Shown here piece by piece: positions 9,333 to 17,026 of a stretch of DNA of 27,633 nucleotides (position 1 is the stretch's first letter; the number at the start of each line of letters is the position of its first letter). Origin of the DNA: Lachnospiraceae bacterium UBA1753 (GTDB lineage Bacteria; Bacillota; Clostridia; Lachnospirales; Lachnospiraceae); NCBI GenBank assembly GCA_002317595.1, contig DCHL01000043.1:13467-41099 (forward strand). Direction: 5' to 3'. Under the pieces are notes generated by a model, which worked only from the letters and a program-made list of their open reading frames with translations, did not search any database and was not told the DNA's origin. Made by a program: the position numbers and the translations under genes.

Positions 9333-10121
9333 ATGAGTATAGTTCATATTGTGATAAGTATAATATTGTTCCTTGCAGGCTTTACCGCAGTTCATGTATT
9401 TAAGGCGCTGAGGCTCTATCTGGTGCTCATGGAACAGCAGATATCCTTCGGGCGGTTTCTGTACATCTATCTGGAGACGACCTGCGTCAATCTTATCATT
9501 CCCTTCAAGCTTGGTGAGATTTACAGGGTGTGCAGGCTCTCCATGGAGACAGGGAAGCTGGCACTTGGCATTCTGAGCGTTGCAACGGACAGATTTTTCG
9601 ATACGGCGTCGCTCCTGGTGCTTCTGTTCCTGATGAAATTCCTTGGAGTAGGTGAGTTTAACCTCGTAATGGGACTTCTCCTTGTAGTTATCCTTGCAAT
9701 GGCCTTTGTGTATGCAGTGTTTCCTTCGACCTTCAGATATCTGAACAGGTACATTATCATGAATAAGGATTCGAGCAGGTCCATGGCCGTTCTGTCAGCC
9801 CTTGAGGTATGTAATGAGTGGTATGAGTATCTTACCAGACTTATCAGGGGAAGAAGTGCCCTCATGATAGCATTCTCCCTTCTTGGCTGGGCGTTTGAGG
9901 GTATTACACTTACAGCGCTTGCGGGGCTTATCGGTGTGGATTTTGGATTTGGAGAGTACGGTGCATATATCAGCTCCATATTTACATCAGATGGAAACAG
10001 CCTTCTGGCAATATACAGTTTTATCGGAATAGCAATTCTTGGGGTATTGGTTGTTGTCGGACTTCCGATACAGCTCATGAGAAGACGCAAGGACACGGTG
10101 GATTGCAATGAGAAAAATTAA
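9333..10121 (+). CDS. Lysylphosphatidylglycerol synthase TM-region (UPF0104/AglD-like) membrane protein
   Basis: The protein has 262 residues and about seven membrane segments. The pattern 'HVFKALRLYLVL', then 'NLIIPFKLGEIYRVCRLS' and 'ATDRFFDTASLLVLLFLM', matches the integral-membrane domain of MprF/AglD proteins (PF03706). The family is about 300 residues, so this one is slightly short. It has no aminoacyl-transfer domain. Stand-alone members in glycan loci are thought to be lipid-linked-sugar flippases or their partners, which fits its place beside the GtrA/GtrB-like pair. It overlaps the next gene by 14 bases. Confidence 0.78.
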   Translation: MSIVHIVISIILFLAGFTAVHVFKALRLYLVLMEQQISFGRFLYIYLETTCVNLIIPFKLGEIYRVCRLSMETGKLALGILSVATDRFFDTASLLVLLFLMKFLGVGEFNLVMGLLLVVILAMAFVYAVFPSTFRYLNRYIIMNKDSSRSMAVLSALEVCNEWYEYLTRLIRGRSALMIAFSLLGWAFEGITLTALAGLIGVDFGFGEYGAYISSIFTSDGNSLLAIYSFIGIAILGVLVVVGLPIQLMRRRKDTVDCNEKN

Positions 10122-11535
10122 CCTTATCTATGATGACAGAGTTAAGCCCTGTGATGAAATAGCATCGATTAATGGTGGCAGAAGCTTTGGAAAGACAATT
10201 TATAAGAGAAAGAGCCTTGCCACGCTTGCCCAGGAAGCAGCCACGGTTCCCATTAAGGTACTTCGTGATGGAGGAGAAGAACTCCTGCTCGACAACGACA
10301 GCCCGGTGTGCCTGATGTCATCTGCCTTTATCATCAGTGACAGTGAGGCGTTTGCGATTCTGCTTAAAAAGGCATCCTTTGCAAGGGAGGTATACCGTAT
10401 TGTAGATACGGGCAGCTCAGTGACAGCAATGTATATATTCCCGGATGCCAAGACTTACCGCGAACACTGTGATCTGGAAATAAATAACGGGGCGACAGAT
10501 AATTATTCAGCCTTCACAACCGGTGCTTTTTCCTATATTGGGGATCAGGCCTCGTTCCTTAACTTCATTACTGGAGGGTTCGATGCAAGATTCTTCAATG
10601 CACTTGAGGGCGATTATTATACTGTGACTAAACGCTCTACAAATAGAGACAAAATTAAAAGAGAATATAATTTCTACTATTGCCTGCCTGAGACCATGAA
10701 ATACTGGTTTGTACAGCCCTTTGATCTCCAGGAAGACGAGGATGGAATGAGCTATTCCATGGAAAGACTGCACATGACTGACATTGCTGTCAGGTATGTC
10801 CATGGCGCTGTAGATGAGAAGGAGATGGGGGAGATTCTTGACATTCTCTTCCACTTCACAGACACTAGGGTTGAGAAGGCAGTCAGTTTCCAGGAATATA
10901 GTAAAATAAGGGATTCGCTGTACGTTGAGAAGCTTAAGGAGAGGATCAAGCAGCTTAAGAATACCCCTGGTTTTGACGAGCTTGAAGGGTATATAAAAGC
11001 AGGAACTGACTATGATGGTATAGATGCCATTATTTCAATGTATGAAAAAATATATGAAGATTTAATTATTCTAAAAGACGTCGGAATGAGAAATTCGCAG
11101 CACAGACTTGTAATTGGTCATGGTGACCTGTGTTTTTCAAATATCCTGTTCCAGAAGGATGCCCATCTGCTTCGTCTGATTGATCCAAAAGGTGGTAATT
11201 CAACGGAAGAATTATACACAGATGAGTACTACGATCTGGCAAAACTGTCCCATTCAATCTGCGGAAACTATGACTTTTTCAACTCAGGGCAGTATGAAAT
11301 CGAGCTTGGAAAGGATATGAAATTTCATCTGAGTGTCGATTTTGATAACGAACGTTATATAACACTGTTTGAAGAACGAGTTGAACAGAGGGGATACGAT
11401 ATAAAGCGTATAAGGCTGTGCGAGGCATCCCTTTTCCTGTCGATGCTTCCGCTTCATATGGACAACGCAAGGAAGGTCTTTGGGTTTATTCTGAATGCGA
11501 TTGGCATATTAGAGGGACTAAGAGACGGGAAGTAG
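10108..11535 (+). CDS. Capsule-type APH-fold kinase with an unassigned N-terminal domain
   Basis: The protein has 475 residues. From about residue 150 it has an aminoglycoside/choline kinase-like fold: Lys175 (VTKRS), Glu186 (KREYNFYY), hinge 'SMERL' near 219, catalytic loop 'HGDLCFSNILF' with His338, Asp340 and Asn345, and metal-binding Asp359 in 'LRLIDPKGG', then 'DEYYDLAKLSHSICGNYDFFN'. Kinases with this loop occur in capsule operons next to small HAD phosphatases, as here. Residues 1-150 contain 'INGGRSFGKTIYKRKSL' and 'VCLMSSAFIISDSEAFAILLKKA', which may be a worn nucleotidyltransferase fold; that is a guess. Codon use from 10600 to 11350 is richer in AAA/ATA than neighbouring genes. It probably phosphorylates a small polysaccharide precursor. 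Confidence 0.75.
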   Translation: MRKINLIYDDRVKPCDEIASINGGRSFGKTIYKRKSLATLAQEAATVPIKVLRDGGEELLLDNDSPVCLMSSAFIISDSEAFAILLKKASFAREVYRIVDTGSSVTAMYIFPDAKTYREHCDLEINNGATDNYSAFTTGAFSYIGDQASFLNFITGGFDARFFNALEGDYYTVTKRSTNRDKIKREYNFYYCLPETMKYWFVQPFDLQEDEDGMSYSMERLHMTDIAVRYVHGAVDEKEMGEILDILFHFTDTRVEKAVSFQEYSKIRDSLYVEKLKERIKQLKNTPGFDELEGYIKAGTDYDGIDAIISMYEKIYEDLIILKDVGMRNSQHRLVIGHGDLCFSNILFQKDAHLLRLIDPKGGNSTEELYTDEYYDLAKLSHSICGNYDFFNSGQYEIELGKDMKFHLSVDFDNERYITLFEERVEQRGYDIKRIRLCEASLFLSMLPLHMDNARKVFGFILNAIGILEGLRDGK

Positions 11536-11586
11536 AGCGCAAAACAGATACTTTGATACGAGATTAAGGATTAAGGAGCATCATTA

Positions 11587-12006
11587 ATGAGCAATACTGA
11601 TGAAAAAGGTGTATATTCGGACCTCAGCTTTGTCTTTGACATTGATGGAACCATCTGTCCAATAAAAAAGAAGGAAGAAAAGTATGAGGACCTGGTTCCT
11701 TATACGGCAGTTGTTGAGAAAATTAGGGAATACAAGGCTGGAGGAGCAAGAATTGTGCTTCTGACAAGCCGTAACATGAATTCCTACAACTGCAATCTTG
11801 GACTTATCAATGCCAATACGGCAAAAATCCTGCTCGCATGGCTTGATAAATGGGATATTCCCTATGATGAGATCGTGTATGGAAAGCCCTGGCCGGGGCA
11901 TCATGGGTTCTATGTTGACGACAGGACCGTGCGTCCTGATGAATTTTTGAAGCTGTCTGTCGAAGAGATGGATGAACTGTGTAAGAGGAGTCGCTGCCAG
12001 GAATGA
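11587..12006 (+). CDS. Small HAD-family phosphatase of the capsule-biosynthesis EcbF/BcbF type
   Basis: The protein has 139 residues, with AAGGAG eight bases before the ATG. It has the HAD nucleophile motif 'FVFDIDGTIC' (Asp18, Asp20), motif II in 'VLLTSRNM', Lys100 in 'GKPWPGHHG', and motif IV 'YVDDRTV' (Asp111, Asp112). The short length and the 'KPWPGHHGFYVDDRTVRPDEF' pattern match predicted capsule phosphatases such as EcbF and BcbF. It lies directly after the APH-type kinase and shares a four-base ATGA overlap with the next glycosyltransferase. Kinase and phosphatase together suggest a phosphorylated intermediate that is later dephosphorylated or converted. The substrate is unknown. Confidence 0.82.
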   Translation: MSNTDEKGVYSDLSFVFDIDGTICPIKKKEEKYEDLVPYTAVVEKIREYKAGGARIVLLTSRNMNSYNCNLGLINANTAKILLAWLDKWDIPYDEIVYGKPWPGHHGFYVDDRTVRPDEFLKLSVEEMDELCKRSRCQE

Positions 12007-13274
12007 GCAATATTCAGAAAACCATATCATATCTAAAAAGAAACGGTCTCAAGAAGACCTATTATATGGTTAGACAGCGTCTTTCGGAGCGTCATGCAGA
12101 CGAGGGATACAACGAGGAATTCAGGAAGAGCGCAGCATCGCCTGCGGATCTTAAGGCTCAGAGCAGCAGATCGTTCCCCGAAGACCTGAAAATCAGCGTG
12201 CTTGTCCCCGCCTATGAGCCCGCGGAGGAGTATCTGAGGGTACTCATTGACAGTGTCCTCATCCAGAGCTTCGAGAACCTGGAGCTTGTAATTGCCGATG
12301 CGGGAAGTTCCAGGGTTGTAGCGGATGTGGTTTCGGAATATGACGACGACAGGGTGGTGTACGCACGTTTACCGGAGAACAGAGGAATAGCAGGCAACAC
12401 CAACGAGGCCCTGAAGCTTGCAACAGGAAATGTGATAACCCTGCTTGACCATGATGATTTCCTTGAGCCTGATGCACTCTATTACATAGCTGATGCCATT
12501 GAGAAAGGTGCATCAGTGGTATATACTGATGAAGACAAGGTCTGTGAGCGCGATGGCGGACTGTTTTTCTTTAAGCCGAACAGGAAATGCGCCTTCAATC
12601 TGGATGTCCTTCTGTCCAACAACTATATCTGTCATCTCTTTGCAGTGAAGACTGAAATTGCAAGGGAAATTGGCGGTTTAAGGGGTGAATTCGACGGTGC
12701 ACAGGACTATGACTTTATACTCCGGTGCATAACAAAGGCAGGGGACGTTGAAAAAATAGCGCATATTCCCCGCGTTCTCTATCACTGGCGTGTTCATGAC
12801 AACTCGACGGCTGAGAATCCTGAGAGCAAGCTCTATGCCTATGAGGCTGGCAGGAGTGCGGTGGACACATATGTTAACGACCGTTCTCTTAAGGCTGAGG
12901 TTCTTCATACAGAGCACAGAGGCTTCTATAGAATTGAGTATGATGACAGCGTTTTAAGCGAGGAGTTGCGCGAGCGGATTGAGATTCATATCCCCGAGGA
13001 TTTGAGGGCGAAGGATGAGGGAAACGTGGCAAGGATGATGGGTTATTTCCAGCGTCCTGAGGTGAGGGCTGTGGTCGGCAGAGTGATTGACAGTAGTGGC
13101 CTTATCGAGGAGGAACCTTTTAGGGGCATGCATTACTGGGATTCAGGACTCATGCACAGTGCTGCTGTTGTCAGGGATGTTCCCCGGATTAACGGCGCGG
13201 CATATGCAGTTGACAGCACAAGAACGGATGGGCTCATTGTTTATGACCCCGGCATTATTTTTTACAGAAACTGA
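12003..13274 (+). CDS. Glycosyltransferase family 2 protein with a remnant second domain
   Basis: The protein has 423 residues, and its ATG overlaps the previous stop (ATGA). The complete GT2 domain starts at about residue 62 (ISVLVPAYEPAEEYL), with 'NRGIAGNTNEALKLATG', metal-binding DHDD at 149-152, 'VVYTDEDKV', 'NNYICHLFAVK' and 'YHWRVHDNSTA'. It resembles the first half of the tandem protein at 2543-4546. The last 75 residues (EVRAVVGRVIDSSGLIEE onward) look like a fragment of the second GT2 half that lacks its nucleotide-binding part and metal motif. It probably adds one sugar to the polysaccharide repeat unit. Confidence 0.87.
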   Translation: MSNIQKTISYLKRNGLKKTYYMVRQRLSERHADEGYNEEFRKSAASPADLKAQSSRSFPEDLKISVLVPAYEPAEEYLRVLIDSVLIQSFENLELVIADAGSSRVVADVVSEYDDDRVVYARLPENRGIAGNTNEALKLATGNVITLLDHDDFLEPDALYYIADAIEKGASVVYTDEDKVCERDGGLFFFKPNRKCAFNLDVLLSNNYICHLFAVKTEIAREIGGLRGEFDGAQDYDFILRCITKAGDVEKIAHIPRVLYHWRVHDNSTAENPESKLYAYEAGRSAVDTYVNDRSLKAEVLHTEHRGFYRIEYDDSVLSEELRERIEIHIPEDLRAKDEGNVARMMGYFQRPEVRAVVGRVIDSSGLIEEEPFRGMHYWDSGLMHSAAVVRDVPRINGAAYAVDSTRTDGLIVYDPGIIFYRN

Positions 13275-13291
13275 TAGTCATGGGAGAGATT

Positions 13292-14257
13292 ATGGCGGAT
13301 ATTACAGTTATCATTCCTAATTATAATGGAATAAAGTACATCGAGGGTTGTATTGAATCGCTTCTTGCACAGACGGTGGCTGAGCGCATGGACATTATCG
13401 TGGTGGATAATGCCTCTGAGGACGGAAGCGATGATCTTGTTGAGAAAAAATATCCCCAGGTGCGTCTCATAAGGCTTTCTGAGAATTTTGGTTTCTCGAG
13501 AGCCGTGAATGAGGGTATCACTGTGAGCCGCAGTCCCTATGTTCTCCTTATTAATGATGATACCAGGTCTGATCCGAATCTCGTGTCATCGCTCCTTGAG
13601 ACCATGGAGAGTGATGAGCGGATTTTTTCTGTTGCATCCAGAATGATTCAGATGGGCAACGAAGAGCTCCTTGACGGTGCGGGTGATCTGTACAGTGCCT
13701 TCGGCTGGGCTTATGCCAGAGGCAAGGACAAGAGCGTTAATACGAAAAAATATGATAAGCCACGCGATGTCTTCGCGGCATGTGCGGGCTGCGCAATGTA
13801 CAGAAAGCGCATTCTCGATGAGATAGGGTACTTCGATGAGTTCCATTTTGCATATCTTGAAGATGTCGATATGGGATATCGCGCCAAAATTATGGGATAC
13901 AGAAACGTATATTGTCCAAAGGCGGTTGTATATCACGCAGGAAGCGCAACGACCGGCAGCAGATATAATGATTTCAAGGTTCGTCTTTCTTCAAGGAATA
14001 ACGTTTATCTTGTGTTCAAGAACATGCCGCTGGCACAGCTTATCCTGAATCTTCCGTTTTTGGTGGTTGGTTTTGGAATAAAGGCCATATTTTTTACACT
14101 GAAGGGTTACGGCAGGCCGTATCTGTCTGGAATCAAGAGAGGATACCTTCTCTGCCATGAGGGCAGGCACGTGGCCTATGATTCAAGGAATTTCAAAAAT
14201 TATGTCAGGATCCAGCTTGAGATCTGGGCGGGCATGTTTAAGAGGTTTGTAAATTGA
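13292..14257 (+). CDS. Glycosyltransferase family 2 protein, WbbL rhamnosyltransferase-like
   Basis: With this start the protein has 321 residues. ATG 13292 is preferred over 13280 because GGAG lies five bases before it and the protein then begins 'MADITVIIPNYNG', the usual start of this group. Features are 'VVDNASEDGSDDLV', 'NFGFSRAVNEG', metal-binding NDD at 88-90, 'AACAGCAMYRKRILDEIGYFDE' split across residues 160-185, and 'AYLEDVDMGYRAKIMGYRN'. These match dTDP-rhamnosyl and related transferases of the WbbL type. A hydrophobic C-terminal stretch (LILNLPFLVVGFGIKAIFF) may attach it to the membrane. Its stop overlaps the TTG start of the next gene. Confidence 0.87.
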   Translation: MADITVIIPNYNGIKYIEGCIESLLAQTVAERMDIIVVDNASEDGSDDLVEKKYPQVRLIRLSENFGFSRAVNEGITVSRSPYVLLINDDTRSDPNLVSSLLETMESDERIFSVASRMIQMGNEELLDGAGDLYSAFGWAYARGKDKSVNTKKYDKPRDVFAACAGCAMYRKRILDEIGYFDEFHFAYLEDVDMGYRAKIMGYRNVYCPKAVVYHAGSATTGSRYNDFKVRLSSRNNVYLVFKNMPLAQLILNLPFLVVGFGIKAIFFTLKGYGRPYLSGIKRGYLLCHEGRHVAYDSRNFKNYVRIQLEIWAGMFKRFVN

Positions 14258-15657
14258 TAAAGGATAATCAGAGATTATTTAATCGGCTGCAGATTGTGGT
14301 TGATGCCATAGTCATTGCAGTGTCATACGCACTTTCATATGTACTCAGGTTCGCAGGTCCCTGGGCTGATAACACTGTTTATCATCTGCCCTTCGTGGAC
14401 TACATCGTGTTCCTGATTTTTGTCATACCTGTTTTCCTGTTCCTGTACTATACCCACGATATGTATTCATCGCGCCGTATGTCAGGAAGGAAGAGGGAGC
14501 TGATGAATATCATCCAGGCCAACACCATCGGTATTCTGGCCTTTATGGTAGTGCTCTACATCCTTCATCAGGCCCATATTTCGAGAGCGATGCTTCTCAT
14601 CTTCTGGGTTGTGGATGTTTTTCTTGAGACTCTTTCGAGGAATGTCATCAGGTATGCACTCAGATTTGTGCGCCGTAAGGGCTTTAATCTGAAGTACGTG
14701 CTTTTAGTTGGATATTCAAAGTCTGCAGAGGCTTACATTAATAGAATCCGTCTCAACCCCCAGTGGGGATATGTTGTAAGGGGTATTCTCGACAACAGGA
14801 TGGAAGCTGGTACCATGTACAAGGGAGTTAAGGTGCTCGGACGAATCGAGAATCTTGAGATAATTCTTCCTGAGAATAAGCTTGATGAAATAGCCATCAC
14901 GCTTAGCCTTGACCAGTACCAGGAGCTCGAGAAGGTGGTTAAGCTCTGTGAGAAGTCTGGAGTTCATACCAAGTTCATCCCTGACTACAACAGATTCATC
15001 CCCAATAAGCCTTACATGGAGGACCTTCAGGGACTGCCTGTAATCAACATCCGCCATGTGCCATTGTCAAACACGCTCAACATGATGGCGAAGAGAGTCG
15101 TGGATATCATCGGATCAATCCTCATGATAATCTTTTTCTCGCCTATTATGCTGTTTTCGCTTATTGCAATCAAGATTTCATCACCTGGCCCCGTAATTTT
15201 TGCCCAGGAGAGAGTCGGACTGCACAATAAGTCCTTCATGATGTACAAGTTCAGGACCATGGTAGTTCAGGACCCTACAGAGGAGGAGAGCGCCTGGACT
15301 AAGCGCGGCGACAACAGAGTCACCAAGATAGGTAAGATACTGAGGAAGACCAGTATGGATGAACTTCCCCAGCTCTTTAATATACTGAGGGGCGATATGA
15401 GTATTGTTGGTCCCAGGCCAGAGCGTCCTCAGTTTGTGGAAAAATTCAAAGAGGAAATTCCAAGATACATGATCAAGCACCAGGTTCGTCCGGGTCTGAC
15501 TGGTTGGGCACAGGTAAATGGCCTCAGGGGAGACACATCGATTGAAGAGCGTGTGGAATATGATATTTATTACATCGAGAACTGGACCATGGGCTTTGAT
15601 TTCAAGATAATACTGATGACAGCATTTACGGGAATCATCAATGAGAATGCTTATTGA
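14254..15657 (+). CDS. Polyprenyl-phosphate sugar-1-phosphate transferase (WbaP/CpsE-type initiating enzyme)
   Basis: The protein has 467 residues. The TTG at 14254 is used because the first in-frame ATGs fall after two membrane helices, AGAGG lies about eight bases upstream, and it overlaps the previous stop. Four N-terminal membrane helices (about 12-120) lead to a CoA-binding-like middle domain ('VLLVGYSKSAEAYINRI'). The C-terminal catalytic domain begins 'KRVVDIIGSILMII' with 'SSPGPVIFAQERVG' near residue 309, 'MYKFRTM', 'KTSMDELPQLFNIL', 'SIVGPRPERP' and 'VRPGLTGWAQVNG'. It starts repeat-unit assembly by moving a hexose-1-phosphate to undecaprenyl phosphate. Glucose is likely from the family but not proven. 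Confidence 0.93.
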   Translation: MIKDNQRLFNRLQIVVDAIVIAVSYALSYVLRFAGPWADNTVYHLPFVDYIVFLIFVIPVFLFLYYTHDMYSSRRMSGRKRELMNIIQANTIGILAFMVVLYILHQAHISRAMLLIFWVVDVFLETLSRNVIRYALRFVRRKGFNLKYVLLVGYSKSAEAYINRIRLNPQWGYVVRGILDNRMEAGTMYKGVKVLGRIENLEIILPENKLDEIAITLSLDQYQELEKVVKLCEKSGVHTKFIPDYNRFIPNKPYMEDLQGLPVINIRHVPLSNTLNMMAKRVVDIIGSILMIIFFSPIMLFSLIAIKISSPGPVIFAQERVGLHNKSFMMYKFRTMVVQDPTEEESAWTKRGDNRVTKIGKILRKTSMDELPQLFNILRGDMSIVGPRPERPQFVEKFKEEIPRYMIKHQVRPGLTGWAQVNGLRGDTSIEERVEYDIYYIENWTMGFDFKIILMTAFTGIINENAY

Positions 15658-15730
15658 TACTGGTGGGAATGCTTATTGATACTGGTGGGAATGCTCACTG
15701 GCATCGATGAGAATGCTTATTGACTGAGGG
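15645..15730. repeat. 22-bp tandem direct repeat, about four copies, including the end of the sugar transferase gene
   Basis: Copies start at 15645, 15667, 15689 (diverged) and 15711 (shortened). The core GAATGCTTATTGATACTGG is identical in the first two. The first copy contains the last codons and the TGA of the sugar transferase, so the later copies repeat the gene's own 3' end including a stop triplet. The unit is not a multiple of three, so the copies do not extend the protein. Confidence 0.85.
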
Positions 15731-15771
15731 AACTAAATGTTGTATTCTTTGAGAGGATATGCACAAATGCT

Positions 15772-15809
15772 TGAGGGTGTATTATGCACCCTCAGGCAGA
15801 TTTTGTTTT
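15772..15809 (+). terminator. Probable intrinsic terminator between the sugar transferase and LCP genes
   Basis: The arms TGAGGGTG (15772-15779) and CACCCTCA (15787-15794) form a perfect eight-base-pair stem with a seven-base loop. A T-rich run (ATTTTGTTTT) follows after five bases. It lies 28 bases before the LCP start codon, so it could act as an attenuator for LCP expression rather than a full stop. Confidence 0.55.
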
Positions 15810-15836
15810 AGTGCAGATTACTTCGAGGGAATTATA

Positions 15837-16970
15837 ATGGGAACAAAAAGAAGAAAAAAGAGACGTCGCAGGAAAACCGGCAAGATTATCCTGTTCATTT
15901 TTGAGATACTGATTCTGTTTGCTGCTGTCGGCGTTCTGTATTTTGTACTTAAGACTGACAAGATTGAGAAGGATACTTCGATTGTCAAGACCGAGGAAGC
16001 ACTCAAGATTAATGATGATCTTGAAGAGATGGAGACGCAGGCCAGTGAGTCCGGCGAAGAGTGGAAGATGTCCGGGTACACGACGGTTGCTCTCTTTGGT
16101 GTCGATGCAAGAGATAAGTCGCTGGGCAAGGGAAACAGAGCTGATACAATGATTATTGCAAGTATCAACGAGGACACCGGAGACGTCAAGCTCTGCTCGG
16201 TTTACCGTGACACCTACATCAATCTTGGAAATGATATCTACAATAAGGCGAATGCCGCATATTCGCAGGGCGGTCCTGAGCAGGCAATCCAGATGCTTAA
16301 CTCAAGCCTTGACCTTGACATCAAGGATTATGCGACAGTTAACTTCACAGCTATGATTGATGGTATTGATGCTCTTGGTGGAGTTGAGATTCAGGTTGAT
16401 GATAATGAGATTGAGCATCTCAACAACTATCAGATCTGTATGTCAGGTCGTGAGGATGGTCTTAATGCCTTTGGCGAGAAGGCTTACACTGCAACTGCCG
16501 GAGTTGACTATACTCCTGTGACTTCAGCTGGATTACAGAATCTGAATGGTCTTCAGGCCACAGCGTTCTGCCGTATCCGTTATGTCGGTAATGACTTTGA
16601 GCGTACCAACAGGCAGAGAGAGGTCCTTACAGCTGCAGCTAACAAGGCTAAGAGTAATCCTGGTAAGCTCAACGGTCTGATTGATGAGATATTCCCCAAG
16701 GTCATGACCTCATTCTCGACAGGCGACCTTGTTGAGTACGCATCAAGGGCTGCCAAGTACAACATTACAGATAGTGCAGGCTTCCCTTTTGAGGAGGTTA
16801 CAGGAAATATGGGTAAGGCTGGAAGCTGTGTCGTTGCAACAGATTTTGCAGCCAATGTTAAGCAGCTTCATACTTTCCTTTATGGAGAGGATGCATATAC
16901 ACCTACCGCAAGAGTACAGGAAATCAGTCAGAGAGTAGCTTCTGACAGGGCGAAGTTTCTTGGAAAATAA
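15837..16970 (+). CDS. LytR-CpsA-Psr (LCP) family cell-wall polymer ligase
   Basis: With this start the protein has 377 residues. ATG 15837 is chosen because GAGGGA lies six bases upstream and a typical basic head (KRRKKRRRRK) followed by one membrane helix (about 17-40) begins there; the frame is open back to 15759 but that part crosses the terminator hairpin. The outer domain has the LCP signatures 'VALFGVDARD', 'NRADTMIIASI', 'LCSVYRDTYINL', 'INDGIDALGGVEI'-like text at 'MIDGIDALGGVEI', and 'CRIRYVGNDFERTNRQREVL'. LCP enzymes move lipid-linked glycans onto peptidoglycan outside the membrane. Here it probably attaches the polysaccharide made by the genes upstream. Confidence 0.92.
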   Translation: MGTKRRKKRRRRKTGKIILFIFEILILFAAVGVLYFVLKTDKIEKDTSIVKTEEALKINDDLEEMETQASESGEEWKMSGYTTVALFGVDARDKSLGKGNRADTMIIASINEDTGDVKLCSVYRDTYINLGNDIYNKANAAYSQGGPEQAIQMLNSSLDLDIKDYATVNFTAMIDGIDALGGVEIQVDDNEIEHLNNYQICMSGREDGLNAFGEKAYTATAGVDYTPVTSAGLQNLNGLQATAFCRIRYVGNDFERTNRQREVLTAAANKAKSNPGKLNGLIDEIFPKVMTSFSTGDLVEYASRAAKYNITDSAGFPFEEVTGNMGKAGSCVVATDFAANVKQLHTFLYGEDAYTPTARVQEISQRVASDRAKFLGK

Positions 16971-16983
16971 TTTTTAACGGAGC

Positions 16984-17018
16984 GAGGAAGCGACGAGTCT
17001 ATCGGTGCTTCCTCTTTT
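16984..17018 (+). terminator. Intrinsic terminator hairpin after the LCP gene
   Basis: The arms GAGGAAGC (16984-16991) and GCTTCCTC (17007-17014) are perfectly complementary across a 15-base loop and are followed by TTTT. The hairpin ends only 12 bases before the next start codon, in the place where a ribosome binding site would normally be. Confidence 0.7.
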
Positions 17019-17026
17019 GTGATTTT

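Noticed and set aside
9521..10108. 195-residue reverse-strand frame opposite the LPG-synthase-like gene
   Set aside because: The + strand protein has a coherent membrane pattern and family motifs; the reverse frame has a Ser/Arg-rich composition typical of antisense shadows.
15759..15836. Upstream extension of the LCP protein from ATG 15759
   Set aside because: It would be translated through the GAGGGTG/CACCCTC hairpin and its T-rich tail, and puts 26 unrelated residues before a typical basic head and membrane helix.
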